Translations under genes and position numbers: made by a program
Assembly: GCF_001281525.1 (NCBI RefSeq)
Contig: NZ_LGCI01000010.1
Coordinates: 1,048,051 to 1,112,050, forward strand
DNA length: 64,000 nucleotides
From: Lysinibacillus macroides
Lineage (GTDB): Bacteria; Bacillota; Bacilli; Bacillales_A; Planococcaceae
Direction of reading: 5' to 3'
Shown here: positions 36,317 through 44,229 of the stretch, piece by piece
Position numbering within the stretch: position 1 is the stretch's first letter
How the letters are laid out: every line of letters starts with the position of its first letter
Notes under the pieces: model-generated
Database searches by the model: none
The model's input: the letters and a program-made list of their open reading frames with translations, nothing else
Told to the model about the DNA's origin: nothing

Positions 36317-36663
36317 TTAGGAATAAACCGCATCAGATATAACAACAATGCATGTAGAATAAGTATAATCACATAAAAGACATCTACTCTTCTGGAGTGG
36401 ATTCTTTTTATGTGTATCGATGTCGTATGAAAATAGATGAACTGAAATTTGCCACCAAAAAGAAAGAATTACATGTAAAAGATATTGAAAGGAACAATCG
36501 AGAAATTGTGTGAATGCTCATGGTTTTAGAAACTATTATTCACAGACGATTGAGAGATAGAACTTGAATGTTGTCTATGTCCTTTTTGTGTAGGAGATAT
36601 GTAGACTTTCATATTAAAAGCTTAATTATGTTAAAAATACTTAACATTTAAAAATGGAAAAAA

Positions 36664-36936
36664 TATTTACTAATATATTTTTATACTTTAAGCTGAAATA
36701 TATCAACTAAATTACATTAAAATGTAAATAATGTATTTTATAGGTATAATGTAAAAAGGATTTATAAAGTTAGGTAAATACATTTTTTATTAAACTACTC
36801 TTGACTAATATATTTTTATACCTTAATATACAATATATAGAAGATGCTTTTGCAATAAAAAGGAATAGGTGTATTTTATAGATAGAGCATAACAGTATTT
36901 GCAAAGTTAGATAATTGCATTTTTTATAATAAATTA
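36664..36936. repeat. Imperfect tandem duplication, unit about 137 bp
   Basis: CTAATATATTTTTATAC occurs at 36670 and 36805, TGTATTTTATAG at 36732 and 36871, AAAGTTAG at 36766 and 36903, and CATTTTTTAT at 36781 and 36918. The constant offset of 135-139 bases shows an old tandem duplication with small insertions. It is very AT-rich and ends just before the ribosome site of the next gene, so it probably duplicated that gene's promoter region. Confidence 0.65.
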
Positions 36937-36952
36937 CCAGGGAGGAATTATG

Positions 36953-37510
36953 ATGACAGTTGCAGTAAAAAATTTTAGCAGTATTATGGATCAAATTAGA
37001 GATGCTTATGTAGGAGAATCTACTACTGAATTTTCTTTAATAGAGCATATCGGACTTCAAGCTCCTTCTACATCCAATATACCTGATGAAGTGAAAAAAA
37101 TAACACAAGAATATGAGCAGGATGTGAATAATTTTTATGAACAAGAAGAGACTTCCTTAAAAGAAAATGTTAAACAATTAGAAAATAAGGAGATGAATCA
37201 AGCAGAGTTTATGGAGAAAATGCGTAAGAGAAAAGAAGAAGCATTAAAAAAGGCTGAAGACACGATTAATAATCTCTATGATAAATTAACAGATTATGGA
37301 ATAAAACATCCTTCATCGCAATTAGCAATCATTACTGTTGCTGATGCGGTTGGAGCTTTTATACAAGATATTATAAAGGAAGTTGCAAATGTTTTTATTG
37401 GTGTAGTAGACGCTGTAAAAAAAGCAATTAATGAAGCTGTTAAGTTCATTTCTTCTGCGTTCAATTCAATTACTAATTCAACGAAAAACTTCTTTTCTGA
37501 GTTATTTTAA
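36953..37510 (+). CDS. Unrecognised helical protein with amphipathic C-terminus
   Basis: I do not recognise this 185-residue protein. Residues about 45-105 are strongly charged with heptad-like spacing (QEYEQDVNNFYEQEE, KRKEEALKKAED) and look like a coiled coil. Residues about 120-180 form long hydrophobic or amphipathic helices (QLAIITVADAVGAFIQDI, ANVFIGVVDAVKKAIN) ending FFSELF. There is no signal peptide or cysteine. The form recalls membrane-active or pore-forming proteins, or a WXG-like secreted effector, but no motif proves it. GGGAGG lies 7 bases before this second of two adjacent ATGs. The gene is AT-rich and sits in an accessory stretch. Confidence 0.7.
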   Translation: MTVAVKNFSSIMDQIRDAYVGESTTEFSLIEHIGLQAPSTSNIPDEVKKITQEYEQDVNNFYEQEETSLKENVKQLENKEMNQAEFMEKMRKRKEEALKKAEDTINNLYDKLTDYGIKHPSSQLAIITVADAVGAFIQDIIKEVANVFIGVVDAVKKAINEAVKFISSAFNSITNSTKNFFSELF

Positions 37511-37532
37511 ACAATAATGAATAAATAACTGA

Positions 37533-37564
37533 AAACAAGGCTGTTTACGGACAGCCCTGTTTTT
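37533..37564 (+). terminator. Terminator after the helical protein gene
   Basis: AAACAAGGCTGT (37533-37544) pairs with ACAGCCCTGTTT (37551-37562; one mismatch) and ends in a T run. From here to 37949 there is no recognised gene; one 12-codon minus-strand frame with a strong ribosome site is noted separately. Confidence 0.75.
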
Positions 37565-37692
37565 CCTTATTTAATAGCTAATTCATTTTTTTCCAACATA
37601 TTTTCAATAGCTATGAAAGACTTCGTGTTTATTAAGTCACTTATAAAAAATAGTAAAAAACAGGTTTTTCTATGAGGAAATTGGGCTCCTCT

Positions 37693-37731
37693 TTAACCAA
37701 CAAATCCTGAAGCGGCTGTATACTTCCACAT
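37693..37731 (-). CDS. Possible 12-residue peptide behind a strong ribosome site
   Basis: On the minus strand GGGGGGAGGGAA (37749-37738) is followed after six bases by ATG and a 12-codon frame, MWKYTAASGFVG, then TAA. Such a short frame can occur by chance; the unusually strong ribosome site is the only support. It could be a leader peptide or a relic start. Confidence 0.2.
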   Translation of the reverse strand: MWKYTAASGFVG

Positions 37732-37949
37732 ATCTATTCCCTCCCCCCTTGTTAGTTATTTTCTTCAATACCTTGTACACCGACTGCCCTATTCGCTCTA
37801 AAAAATTCCCTAAATGAAAATTTTATGACGACAAGCGGTTCCACCCTATGTCCTTTGATTTTATTCGCTGGAATGTCAAACTTCCTTCACAATTACAATT
37901 AACGAATCATTTATAATAGAAAGCATGAACAATGAATGGAGTGAATGCC

Positions 37950-38096
37950 ATGAGTTTAATAATGCTTTTAATTGTCGCCGTTATTATTGTTATTTTGATT
38001 ACGATTGTCACGATTATTAGTGTCAACCGTGCATATGCTTTTCAACATACCATTGATAAAAAACCGCAACACAGCTATTATCAAGATGAAAACTAA
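37950..38096 (+). CDS. Small YtzI-like membrane protein, copy 1
   Basis: This 48-residue protein has one N-terminal membrane helix (IMLLIVAVIIVILITIV) and a short tail with RAYAFQHTIDKKP. It resembles the small YtzI proteins of bacilli, of unknown function. The start is the ATG at 37950, with GGAGTG a few bases upstream. A near-perfect -10 (TATAAT, 37912-37917) lies upstream with a poor -35. A second, related gene follows 27 bases later. Confidence 0.65.
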   Translation: MSLIMLLIVAVIIVILITIVTIISVNRAYAFQHTIDKKPQHSYYQDEN

Positions 38097-38123
38097 TTAT
38101 TTATTGAATTTGGAGTGAAAACA

Positions 38124-38270
38124 ATGGGTGTTCCATTACCAATTATTATAATGATTGTCATGATGATGCTAATGTTTGCCGTTGCAGCAATTATTATTTA
38201 TCAAAAAAATAAACATACCTTTAGACAAACCGTTGATGCAAAACCTAAGCAAAAGGATGGGCAACTATGA
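38124..38270 (+). CDS. Small YtzI-like membrane protein, copy 2
   Basis: Also 48 residues, with a membrane helix ([19 protein letters not shown]) and the tail [17 protein letters not shown], which aligns with the tail of the previous gene (QHTIDKKP). The two are tandem paralogues. A TTTGGAGTG ribosome site precedes the ATG. The stop overlaps the yidD start by four bases (ATGA), so these small proteins are translated together with YidD. Confidence 0.65.
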   Translation: MGVPLPIIIMIVMMMLMFAVAAIIIYQKNKHTFRQTVDAKPKQKDGQL

Positions 38271-38500
38271 AGTATCCTTTTATTTGGCTTATCCAATTTT
38301 ACAGAAAGTTCATCTCACCAATGACTCCGCCTACTTGTCGCTTCCACCCTACCTGCTCCTCCTATGGGCTTGAGGCATTTCAAAAGCATGGTGCATTAAA
38401 GGGCTTTTTATTAACAACTATACGTATATCAAAATGCCAGCCTTTTCATGCTGGTGGCTTTGATCCTGTGCCAGAAAAATGGCCTTCGAAAAAAAATTAG
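38267..38500 (+). CDS. yidD: Membrane protein insertion efficiency factor YidD
   Basis: The 77-residue protein is a typical YidD (YtjA in B. subtilis): an amphipathic start ([20 protein letters not shown]), then [16 protein letters not shown] and the [14 protein letters not shown] motif. YidD sits at the inner face of the membrane and assists YidC-dependent insertion of membrane proteins. It is coupled to the two YtzI-like genes and ended by a terminator. Confidence 0.95.
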   Translation: MKYPFIWLIQFYRKFISPMTPPTCRFHPTCSSYGLEAFQKHGALKGFLLTTIRISKCQPFHAGGFDPVPEKWPSKKN

Positions 38501-38519
38501 CTTTCGAAGGTCATTTTTT
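38475..38519 (+). terminator. Terminator of yidD
   Basis: AAAAATGGCCTTCGAA (38475-38490) pairs with TTCGAAGGTCATTTTTT (38503-38519; one G-T pair). The last yidD codons form the left arm. Confidence 0.85.
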
Positions 38520-38569
38520 CTTGTACTTTTTAAAGTTGTGCGTTATTATAGTAACTGTTCTGAAAAACA

Positions 38570-38589
38570 AACCGTAATGATTACTATTT
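38570..38589 (+). promoter_or_regulatory. Zur box before the zinc-binding lipoprotein gene
   Basis: AACCGTAATGATTACTATTT contains the perfect inverted repeat GTAAT-G-ATTAC and fits the Bacillus Zur consensus (TCGTAATNATTACGA). It lies 20 bases before the start of the metal-binding lipoprotein gene, so zinc-loaded Zur should repress that gene. Confidence 0.8.
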
Positions 38590-38608
38590 AAAGGAGATAT
38601 TTAATTAG

Positions 38609-39652
38609 ATGAAAAAAGTATATTTAGTATTTCTAGTTGTAGTACTTGCTATATTTACCGCTGCCTGTGGCGATAAAGCTTCCACTTCCCAGCAAGCTGA
38701 TGATAAGGATAAGAACAAGGATCAGTTAGTCATTCGTACAACGGTCTATCCTTTAAGCTATTTTGCAGAGCGTATTGGTGGTGATTTTGTTGATGTGTCT
38801 TCGATTTATCCTGCTGGAGCAAATGAACATACATTTGAGCCAACCCAAAAAGATATGATGAAATTAGCAGATGCGGATATCTTTTTCTATATTGGTTTAG
38901 GACTTGAAGGCTTTGTGGAAAATGCGAAAAAGACATTAGCAAATGAGGGTGTCGCAATGGTAGCTACAGCTGATCAAGTAACAGATGAAAAATTAGCGAT
39001 CAGTACTGGTCATGTTCATCCAGAAGATGAGGAAGGACACGACCATGATGCAGAAGCTCATGATGAGCACGCTGATCATGACCACGATGCAGAAGCAGAT
39101 GATCATCACGACCATGAGCATGGCGATATTGACCCCCATGTTTGGCTATCTCCTACAATTAGTCAGGATTTAGCACTTGCTATTAAAAATACACTAGTTG
39201 AAAAAATGCCTGCACAAGAAGCTACATTTAACGCAAATTATGAAGCATTAGTGAAAGAATTACAGGATTTAGATAATGACTTTAAAACAATGGCTGACCA
39301 AGCACAGGAGAAAACATTCTTTGTCTCTCATGCTGCATTTGGTTATATTGCAGGTCAATATGGCTTAACACAAGTGCCAGTTGCAGGCTTAAATTCTCAG
39401 GATGAGCCGTCTCAAAAAGAATTAACAAAAATTGTTGATAAAGCGAATGAATTGCATATTCACTATATTTTATTTGAACAAAATGTTTCTTCTAAATTAG
39501 CAGAGATTATTCAAAAAGAAGTTGGGGCTGAATCACTGGTCTTGCATAATCTAAGTGTCTTAACAGCTGATGATGAAAAAAACAAAGAAACATACTTTAC
39601 ATTAATGCAGGAGAATATTCAAACATTAGAGAAAGCATTGAACACACATTAA
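38609..39652 (+). CDS. znuA: Zinc ABC transporter substrate-binding lipoprotein (ZnuA/AdcA type)
   Basis: The 347-residue protein has a lipoprotein signal (FTAACGDK, lipid cysteine about residue 20). It belongs to the cluster A-I metal-binding proteins: YPLSYFAERIGGD, then PAGANEHTFEPTQKD with the first histidine ligand. A long His/Asp/Glu-rich loop (about 131-172) and DPHVWLSP follow, typical of zinc receptors. Further ligand regions are FVSHAAFGYIAGQYG and the late FEQNVS. No permease or ATPase gene is adjacent, so it must serve a transporter encoded elsewhere. A Zur box upstream supports zinc over manganese. Confidence 0.92.
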   Translation: MKKVYLVFLVVVLAIFTAACGDKASTSQQADDKDKNKDQLVIRTTVYPLSYFAERIGGDFVDVSSIYPAGANEHTFEPTQKDMMKLADADIFFYIGLGLEGFVENAKKTLANEGVAMVATADQVTDEKLAISTGHVHPEDEEGHDHDAEAHDEHADHDHDAEADDHHDHEHGDIDPHVWLSPTISQDLALAIKNTLVEKMPAQEATFNANYEALVKELQDLDNDFKTMADQAQEKTFFVSHAAFGYIAGQYGLTQVPVAGLNSQDEPSQKELTKIVDKANELHIHYILFEQNVSSKLAEIIQKEVGAESLVLHNLSVLTADDEKNKETYFTLMQENIQTLEKALNTH

Positions 39653-40785
39653 TAGTAATAGTATGAGAAAGGAGGTGTCCCAAACATTAGATGGGATACC
39701 TCCTTTCGTATGACGTATTTTTCTTGGGGCATACGTTTTTCTACTCGACCAATAGACGTTAACCAGCTTGTTTTTGGTGCAGTATAGATTGGATGTGTCG
39801 CTATAAAGGCTACTAAACTTTCTATATTTATTTGTGTCCATTTACTCATATCGAATTCATTTGGCTCACTTTGTTTTGAGGTTACAGGTTTTTTTGGTTG
39901 CTGCATGGCTAGCTTATTTTTATCCATCATCAATGTGTGATCTTGGAAAGGAGCCGCTTCACTTTGTGTTTTTGTGAGTTGCTGCATTTCTGTAAACATT
40001 TCACTGGTAGCAGCGGGAAAACGCGCATAATCCCATGTGTGGTCTTGTGCTAGCTGACGATCTGACAGCAAAAAATATTGATAACGCACCTCTCCCTTGC
40101 GATCGGGTAAAGGGTCATCCCAAGTAACATCAATATGATACCAGTCCTGCTCAAGCTTTACTAATACCCAAGCATGTAGCTGTTCACCTGCGTTGCCAGG
40201 TACATAGCGCACCTCAAAGCCCAACATTTCTAACATTCGATAAAGCACTAAAGCATATGCCTGACAGACTCCCTTATTCTCTTTTAATAATGTATAAGGG
40301 GAATATTGACTTCCTTCTGTTTCCTTGGAGTATTCCGTGGATAAAACAATAAAATCATGTGCAGCCTGTAATTTTTGTATATCGCTGAATCCATGCATGG
40401 GTGCAGTAATAGTTGCCAATGTTTGTGCTACAAATGCTTCCTCTGCTTGTGAAAGATGATACGTAAAAGTAAAGTCAATGACAAGATGATTATTAGTTCC
40501 ATTATAATTCCATTTGAAGCTAGAAATATTCGCATAAAGATAATCGTTTTGAATGGCATTTTTCGTGATTTCAGTGAGTTCATCTTTTATATCAGCTAGA
40601 TCACCTGTATAATGAATAGAAAATTTGGTAGAGAACTGCATAACTTCTTGGAAAATAAGAGATTGTAGTGTTTCAATGGAATGGGCAGTTGCTATAGGAT
40701 CTTTTTTATAATTTGCCAATACTTGCACATGACTCATTTGTAGAACAAATAATATAATGACAACATTATATATATATTTCCTCAT
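39649..40785 (-). CDS. Secreted transglutaminase-like protein
   Basis: The 378-residue product starts with a signal peptide or anchor (KYIYNVVIILFVLQMS). A transglutaminase-like core lies at about 165-235, with the triad in GVCQAYALVLYRML (Cys), EQLHAWVLVKL (His) and YHIDVTWDDP (Asp). Such bacterial proteins can be proteases, peptide cyclases or wall-associated cross-linkers. An ATG three codons upstream is too close to the AAAGGAG site; 40785 is chosen. The tail end (FSYYYY) runs into the terminator of the convergent gene and may be an extension. It occupies the place where menC is found in B. subtilis. Confidence 0.8.
   Translation of the reverse strand: MRKYIYNVVIILFVLQMSHVQVLANYKKDPIATAHSIETLQSLIFQEVMQFSTKFSIHYTGDLADIKDELTEITKNAIQNDYLYANISSFKWNYNGTNNHLVIDFTFTYHLSQAEEAFVAQTLATITAPMHGFSDIQKLQAAHDFIVLSTEYSKETEGSQYSPYTLLKENKGVCQAYALVLYRMLEMLGFEVRYVPGNAGEQLHAWVLVKLEQDWYHIDVTWDDPLPDRKGEVRYQYFLLSDRQLAQDHTWDYARFPAATSEMFTEMQQLTKTQSEAAPFQDHTLMMDKNKLAMQQPKKPVTSKQSEPNEFDMSKWTQINIESLVAFIATHPIYTAPKTSWLTSIGRVEKRMPQEKYVIRKEVSHLMFGTPPFSYYYY
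39669..39706 (+). terminator. Terminator of the zinc lipoprotein gene
   Basis: AAAGGAGGTGTCCC (39669-39682) pairs with GGGATACCTCCTTT (39693-39706), with one mismatch. It falls within the last codons of the convergent transglutaminase-like gene. Confidence 0.7.
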
Positions 40786-40887
40786 ATGAGTCATTCTCCT
40801 TTACTAATAGTTTATGCCTCTCTTTTTTTATTATGTTATGGAAAAATGAATTTCATACTAAAGGTATAAATGTTTTCGTAGCAAACC

Positions 40888-40917
40888 AAAGAAGCCTCCA
40901 TTTATGAAGGCTTCTTT
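40888..40917 (-). terminator. Terminator after menE
   Basis: AAAGAAGCC (40888-40896) pairs with GGCTTCTTT (40909-40917); it follows the menE stop on the minus strand and gives the 3' end of the men operon. Confidence 0.8.
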
Positions 40918-40920
40918 CAA

Positions 40921-42345
40921 CTATTGCAATAATTTTCGTCTTACTAACTTATTCGCTCCGTTACGGGGGAGGGTGTCTGTTAGTATAATTTCTTTCGGAA
41001 CTTTATATTTAGCAAGCTTCTGGCTACAAAAAGCTTGTAATTGTTCTATAGATACTTGCTCCTTTAACACTACAAATGCTATAGGTACTTGTCCCCATCG
41101 GCTATCATGCTTACCGCAAACACCCGCTTCCTGAACAGCAGGGTGTGTAAGCAGGACATTTTCAATTTCAGCAGGATAAATATTTTCTCCTCCTGAAATA
41201 ATTAAATCTGCTCTGCGGTCAATAACAAATAGGTAGCCCTCCTCATCTATATACCCGATATCTCCCGTATGCAGCCAACCATCTATTGTTGCGCTTTTCT
41301 GTGCAAAACGCCCAATATAGCCTGGTGTGACATGCGGACCACGAATACAAATCTCCCCTTCACCATCGTCATTTGGTTCAGCAATTTTAATTTGATTAAA
41401 AAACAACGGCTTTCCAGCAGAGCCTATTTTTCTTATGGCATCCTCACTTGCCAATGTAGCTGTTTGTGAGGAAGTTTCGGTCATACCATATGTTTGTGCG
41501 ACTGCTAAGTTTAAGGCATGTGCTCTTGTCAAATAATCAACAGGTACAGGCCCTCCTCCAGCTAACATGAGCTTAAATCGTGGTGAAGCTTTCATTGCGA
41601 GCTGCTCTAACGTATGTAGAATTCTTTCCAATGTTACAGCCACAACTGACATATGTGTGACTTCACCATCTATAATATTTTGGGTAATGGTCTCTACATC
41701 AAATTGATCATATAAATACACTTGATTGCCATATAACAGTGAGCGCACTAATATCGAAAAACCGCTAATATGGAATAACGGCACTGCACATAGCCAAACA
41801 TCTTCTGGCTGTAGCCCTATATTGAAAACAGAGGCGGTTGCACTAGCTTGATGATTGCCAACTGTTTGACGAACCCCTTTTGGAAAACCCGTTGTACCTG
41901 ATGTATACATAATCGTTGTTGTTTGATGGAGAGGCCATTCTTTGTCAATGTCTAGTGTATCTTCGGTGCCCTTTGCAATTGTTGAAAATAAATGGTGTGC
42001 TGTTTTAGGAGGTAATTTTAGGACATCCTCATCCGCAACAAACACCGTAACTGCTTCAGCATCCTCTAGCTGATAAGCCACTTCTTCCTGTGATAGTCTA
42101 CGGTTGAGCATCACCATCTCACATTGTAAATGCATACAAGCATACAGCATCACGACAAGATCTGGGTTACTCGGTCCCATTATAGCGATACGATCTCCTT
42201 GTTGAATGCCAAGTGCCGATAATTGACGAGCGCGCTTGATCGATAAATTATTTAATTCTTGAAACGTCCAACTTTGCCCTTTATATGCTAATGCCTTGCG
42301 AAGCGGCGTTAAATAGGCTCGCTGTAAAATCCAATTTGGATACAT
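40921..42345 (-). CDS. menE: o-Succinylbenzoate-CoA ligase
   Basis: The 474-residue acyl-adenylate enzyme activates o-succinylbenzoate with ATP and CoA in menaquinone synthesis. The AMP-binding motif is IMYTSGTTGFPKGV (about 148), followed by YGMTETSS (about 280), LHTGDIGYIDEEGYLFV (about 355) and the C-terminal catalytic lysine in LPRNGANKLVRR. An ATG six codons upstream is possible, but GGAGTG is 7 bases before the ATG at 42345. It is the last men gene here, about 220 bases downstream of menB with a terminator-like hairpin in between. Confidence 0.93.
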   Translation of the reverse strand: MYPNWILQRAYLTPLRKALAYKGQSWTFQELNNLSIKRARQLSALGIQQGDRIAIMGPSNPDLVVMLYACMHLQCEMVMLNRRLSQEEVAYQLEDAEAVTVFVADEDVLKLPPKTAHHLFSTIAKGTEDTLDIDKEWPLHQTTTIMYTSGTTGFPKGVRQTVGNHQASATASVFNIGLQPEDVWLCAVPLFHISGFSILVRSLLYGNQVYLYDQFDVETITQNIIDGEVTHMSVVAVTLERILHTLEQLAMKASPRFKLMLAGGGPVPVDYLTRAHALNLAVAQTYGMTETSSQTATLASEDAIRKIGSAGKPLFFNQIKIAEPNDDGEGEICIRGPHVTPGYIGRFAQKSATIDGWLHTGDIGYIDEEGYLFVIDRRADLIISGGENIYPAEIENVLLTHPAVQEAGVCGKHDSRWGQVPIAFVVLKEQVSIEQLQAFCSQKLAKYKVPKEIILTDTLPRNGANKLVRRKLLQ

Positions 42346-42514
42346 ATTTGTCACTCCAATCATCCTATATCTTATCGTTTTCCTCTATTCCTTGTCCATC
42401 CATCAGTTTAAGGGTGACTAGCTACTATTTTGGAAGCTCTATCCATTATTTTGATATGGCTACCCAGTACTTTGATGCTTCTATCTACCTCTACTTCTCG
42501 TCCAAACAGATAAA

Positions 42515-42544
42515 AAAGCCCGTATCTCTCAAAAGATACGAGCC
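42515..42544 (-). terminator. Hairpin after menB
   Basis: On the minus strand GCTCGTATCT (42544-42535 region) pairs with AGATACGGGC and is followed by six U. It can stop or reduce transcription into menE. The rest of the menB-menE gap (42346-42563) shows no gene. Confidence 0.7.
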
Positions 42545-42563
42545 GTTTGATGCTTCCCTTTCA

Positions 42564-43382
42564 TCAAGGGAACCTTGGGAACTGACCGAAGTCAGGTTGA
42601 CGTTTTTCTTTGAAGGCATCGCGACCTTCTTTTGCTTCATCAGTTGTGTAGTAAAGAAGTGTTGCGTCTCCAGCCATTTGTTGAAGACCTGCTAAGCCGT
42701 CTGTATCTGCATTCATCGCTGCTTTTAAGAAGCGTAGCGCAGTTGGTGACATTTGAAGCATTTCTTCACACCATTGTACTGTTTCATCTTCCAATTGTGC
42801 ATAAGGCACAACTGTATTGACTAAGCCCATATCAAGTGCTTGCTGTGCATCGTATTGACGGCAAAGGTACCAAATTTCACGTGCCTTTTTATGACCGATA
42901 ATACGCGCAAGATAGCCTGAGCCATAGCCTGCATCAAATGAACCTACTTTTGGTCCAGTTTGTCCAAAGCGAGCATTGTCAGCAGCAATTGTTAAGTCAC
43001 AGACAACATGTAAAACATGTCCTCCACCAATCGCATAGCCTGCCACCATTGCCACTACAGGTTTTGGAATCACACGGATTAAACGTTGTAAATCCAGAAC
43101 GTTTAGACGTGGGATTTCATCTTCTCCAACATAGCCACCGTGACCGCGAACTTTTTGGTCTCCGCCTGAGCAGAAGGCATGTTCACCCTCACCCGTTAAA
43201 ATAATCACACCGACATTTTTGTCATCGCGTGCGCGTGAAAATGCATCAATCATTTCCATCACCGTTTTGGGACGGAATGCATTGCGTACTTCTGGACGGT
43301 TAATCGTAATTTTGGCGATACCGTTATAGAATTCATACTTAATATCTTCGTAAGTATGTAATGTAGTCCATTGACGTGTCAT
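42564..43382 (-). CDS. menB: 1,4-Dihydroxy-2-naphthoyl-CoA synthase
   Basis: The 272-residue crotonase-fold enzyme closes the naphthoquinone ring on o-succinylbenzoyl-CoA. The family-specific [14 protein letters not shown] segment (about 72-85) and the oxyanion-hole region [17 protein letters not shown] (about 113-129) are clear, as is [20 protein letters not shown] (about 142-161), which holds the catalytic aspartate and supporting loops. Length is normal. It lies between menH and menE in the usual order. Confidence 0.97.
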   Translation of the reverse strand: MTRQWTTLHTYEDIKYEFYNGIAKITINRPEVRNAFRPKTVMEMIDAFSRARDDKNVGVIILTGEGEHAFCSGGDQKVRGHGGYVGEDEIPRLNVLDLQRLIRVIPKPVVAMVAGYAIGGGHVLHVVCDLTIAADNARFGQTGPKVGSFDAGYGSGYLARIIGHKKAREIWYLCRQYDAQQALDMGLVNTVVPYAQLEDETVQWCEEMLQMSPTALRFLKAAMNADTDGLAGLQQMAGDATLLYYTTDEAKEGRDAFKEKRQPDFGQFPRFP

Positions 43383-43428
43383 TGAATTGCCTCCTATTAT
43401 TAAAAAATTCGTTATAAAGCGAGGAATA

Positions 43429-44229
43429 CTACGTTAAATACTCCTCTACTATTGTAGCAAACTCAGCAGGATTTTCCACATGAATTGCATGTCCCACATT
43501 ATTTACAGTAATATGTGTTCCATTCTTTAATAACGCTTTCATTTCTTGTGCGGTTTTACAAAATTTCTTGTCCAATGCTCCTGTTAAAAGAAGGACAGGA
43601 AAGGCTAGCTGCTCCAGACGCTCCCAATTTGACGGCTGGACGCCTGTTCCACTACCTCTTAAGCTTCCTGCCAGTCCCTCTTCCGTCTGTGAAAGCCTTT
43701 CTGCTCGAATGGCTTCTCGTACATTTTTAGGTAAACGAAACTGTGTTGCAAAAAGCGGGATATTCTCCCATGCATTCACAAATGCTACTAAGCCATTCGC
43801 CATAATTTTTTGCGCAAGTGCCTCATCTTGCTGACAACGCTCAGCTCGTTCTGCTACCGTACGTAAGCCTGGTGAAGCACTTTCTAAAATAAGCTTATCA
43901 ATACGCTTCGGATAGGAGATAGCATAGGATAAAGCAATTCTTCCACCCATTGAATAGCCTAATAGCGTAAATGTCTCTAACTGAAGCTGACAGCATATTT
44001 CTTCTAAATCCTGGACTTGCTCCTCCATTGAAAAACGCTGCACATGCACTGGTATAGCTGTTCGTCCATGCCCAATTAAATCAATTGCCACCACTCGCAC
44101 ATTTGGCAACGCTTGTGCTAAATAACGCCATGTCGCTGTACTTCCTGTAAAGCCATGCAAAGCCACCAATGTATAAGAGGCATCCTTATTCCAAATATCA
44201 ATATGCGTTTCCAGCCCTCGAATCATCAT
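43429..44229 (-). CDS. menH: SHCHC synthase MenH
   Basis: The 266-residue alpha/beta hydrolase eliminates pyruvate from SEPHCHC to give SHCHC in menaquinone synthesis. The nucleophile elbow is [10 protein letters not shown] (Ser about 94), the acid is in TGALDKKF and the histidine in [11 protein letters not shown]. It starts on the menD stop (ATG overlapping TGA), so translation is coupled. GGAG lies 8 bases before this ATG; a second ATG follows directly. Confidence 0.92.
   Translation of the reverse strand: MMIRGLETHIDIWNKDASYTLVALHGFTGSTATWRYLAQALPNVRVVAIDLIGHGRTAIPVHVQRFSMEEQVQDLEEICCQLQLETFTLLGYSMGGRIALSYAISYPKRIDKLILESASPGLRTVAERAERCQQDEALAQKIMANGLVAFVNAWENIPLFATQFRLPKNVREAIRAERLSQTEEGLAGSLRGSGTGVQPSNWERLEQLAFPVLLLTGALDKKFCKTAQEMKALLKNGTHITVNNVGHAIHVENPAEFATIVEEYLT

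Noticed and set aside
36427..36513. 28-codon frame starting MKIDELKFATKKKELHV
   Set aside because: Too short, no clear ribosome site and no family match; likely chance or a relic.
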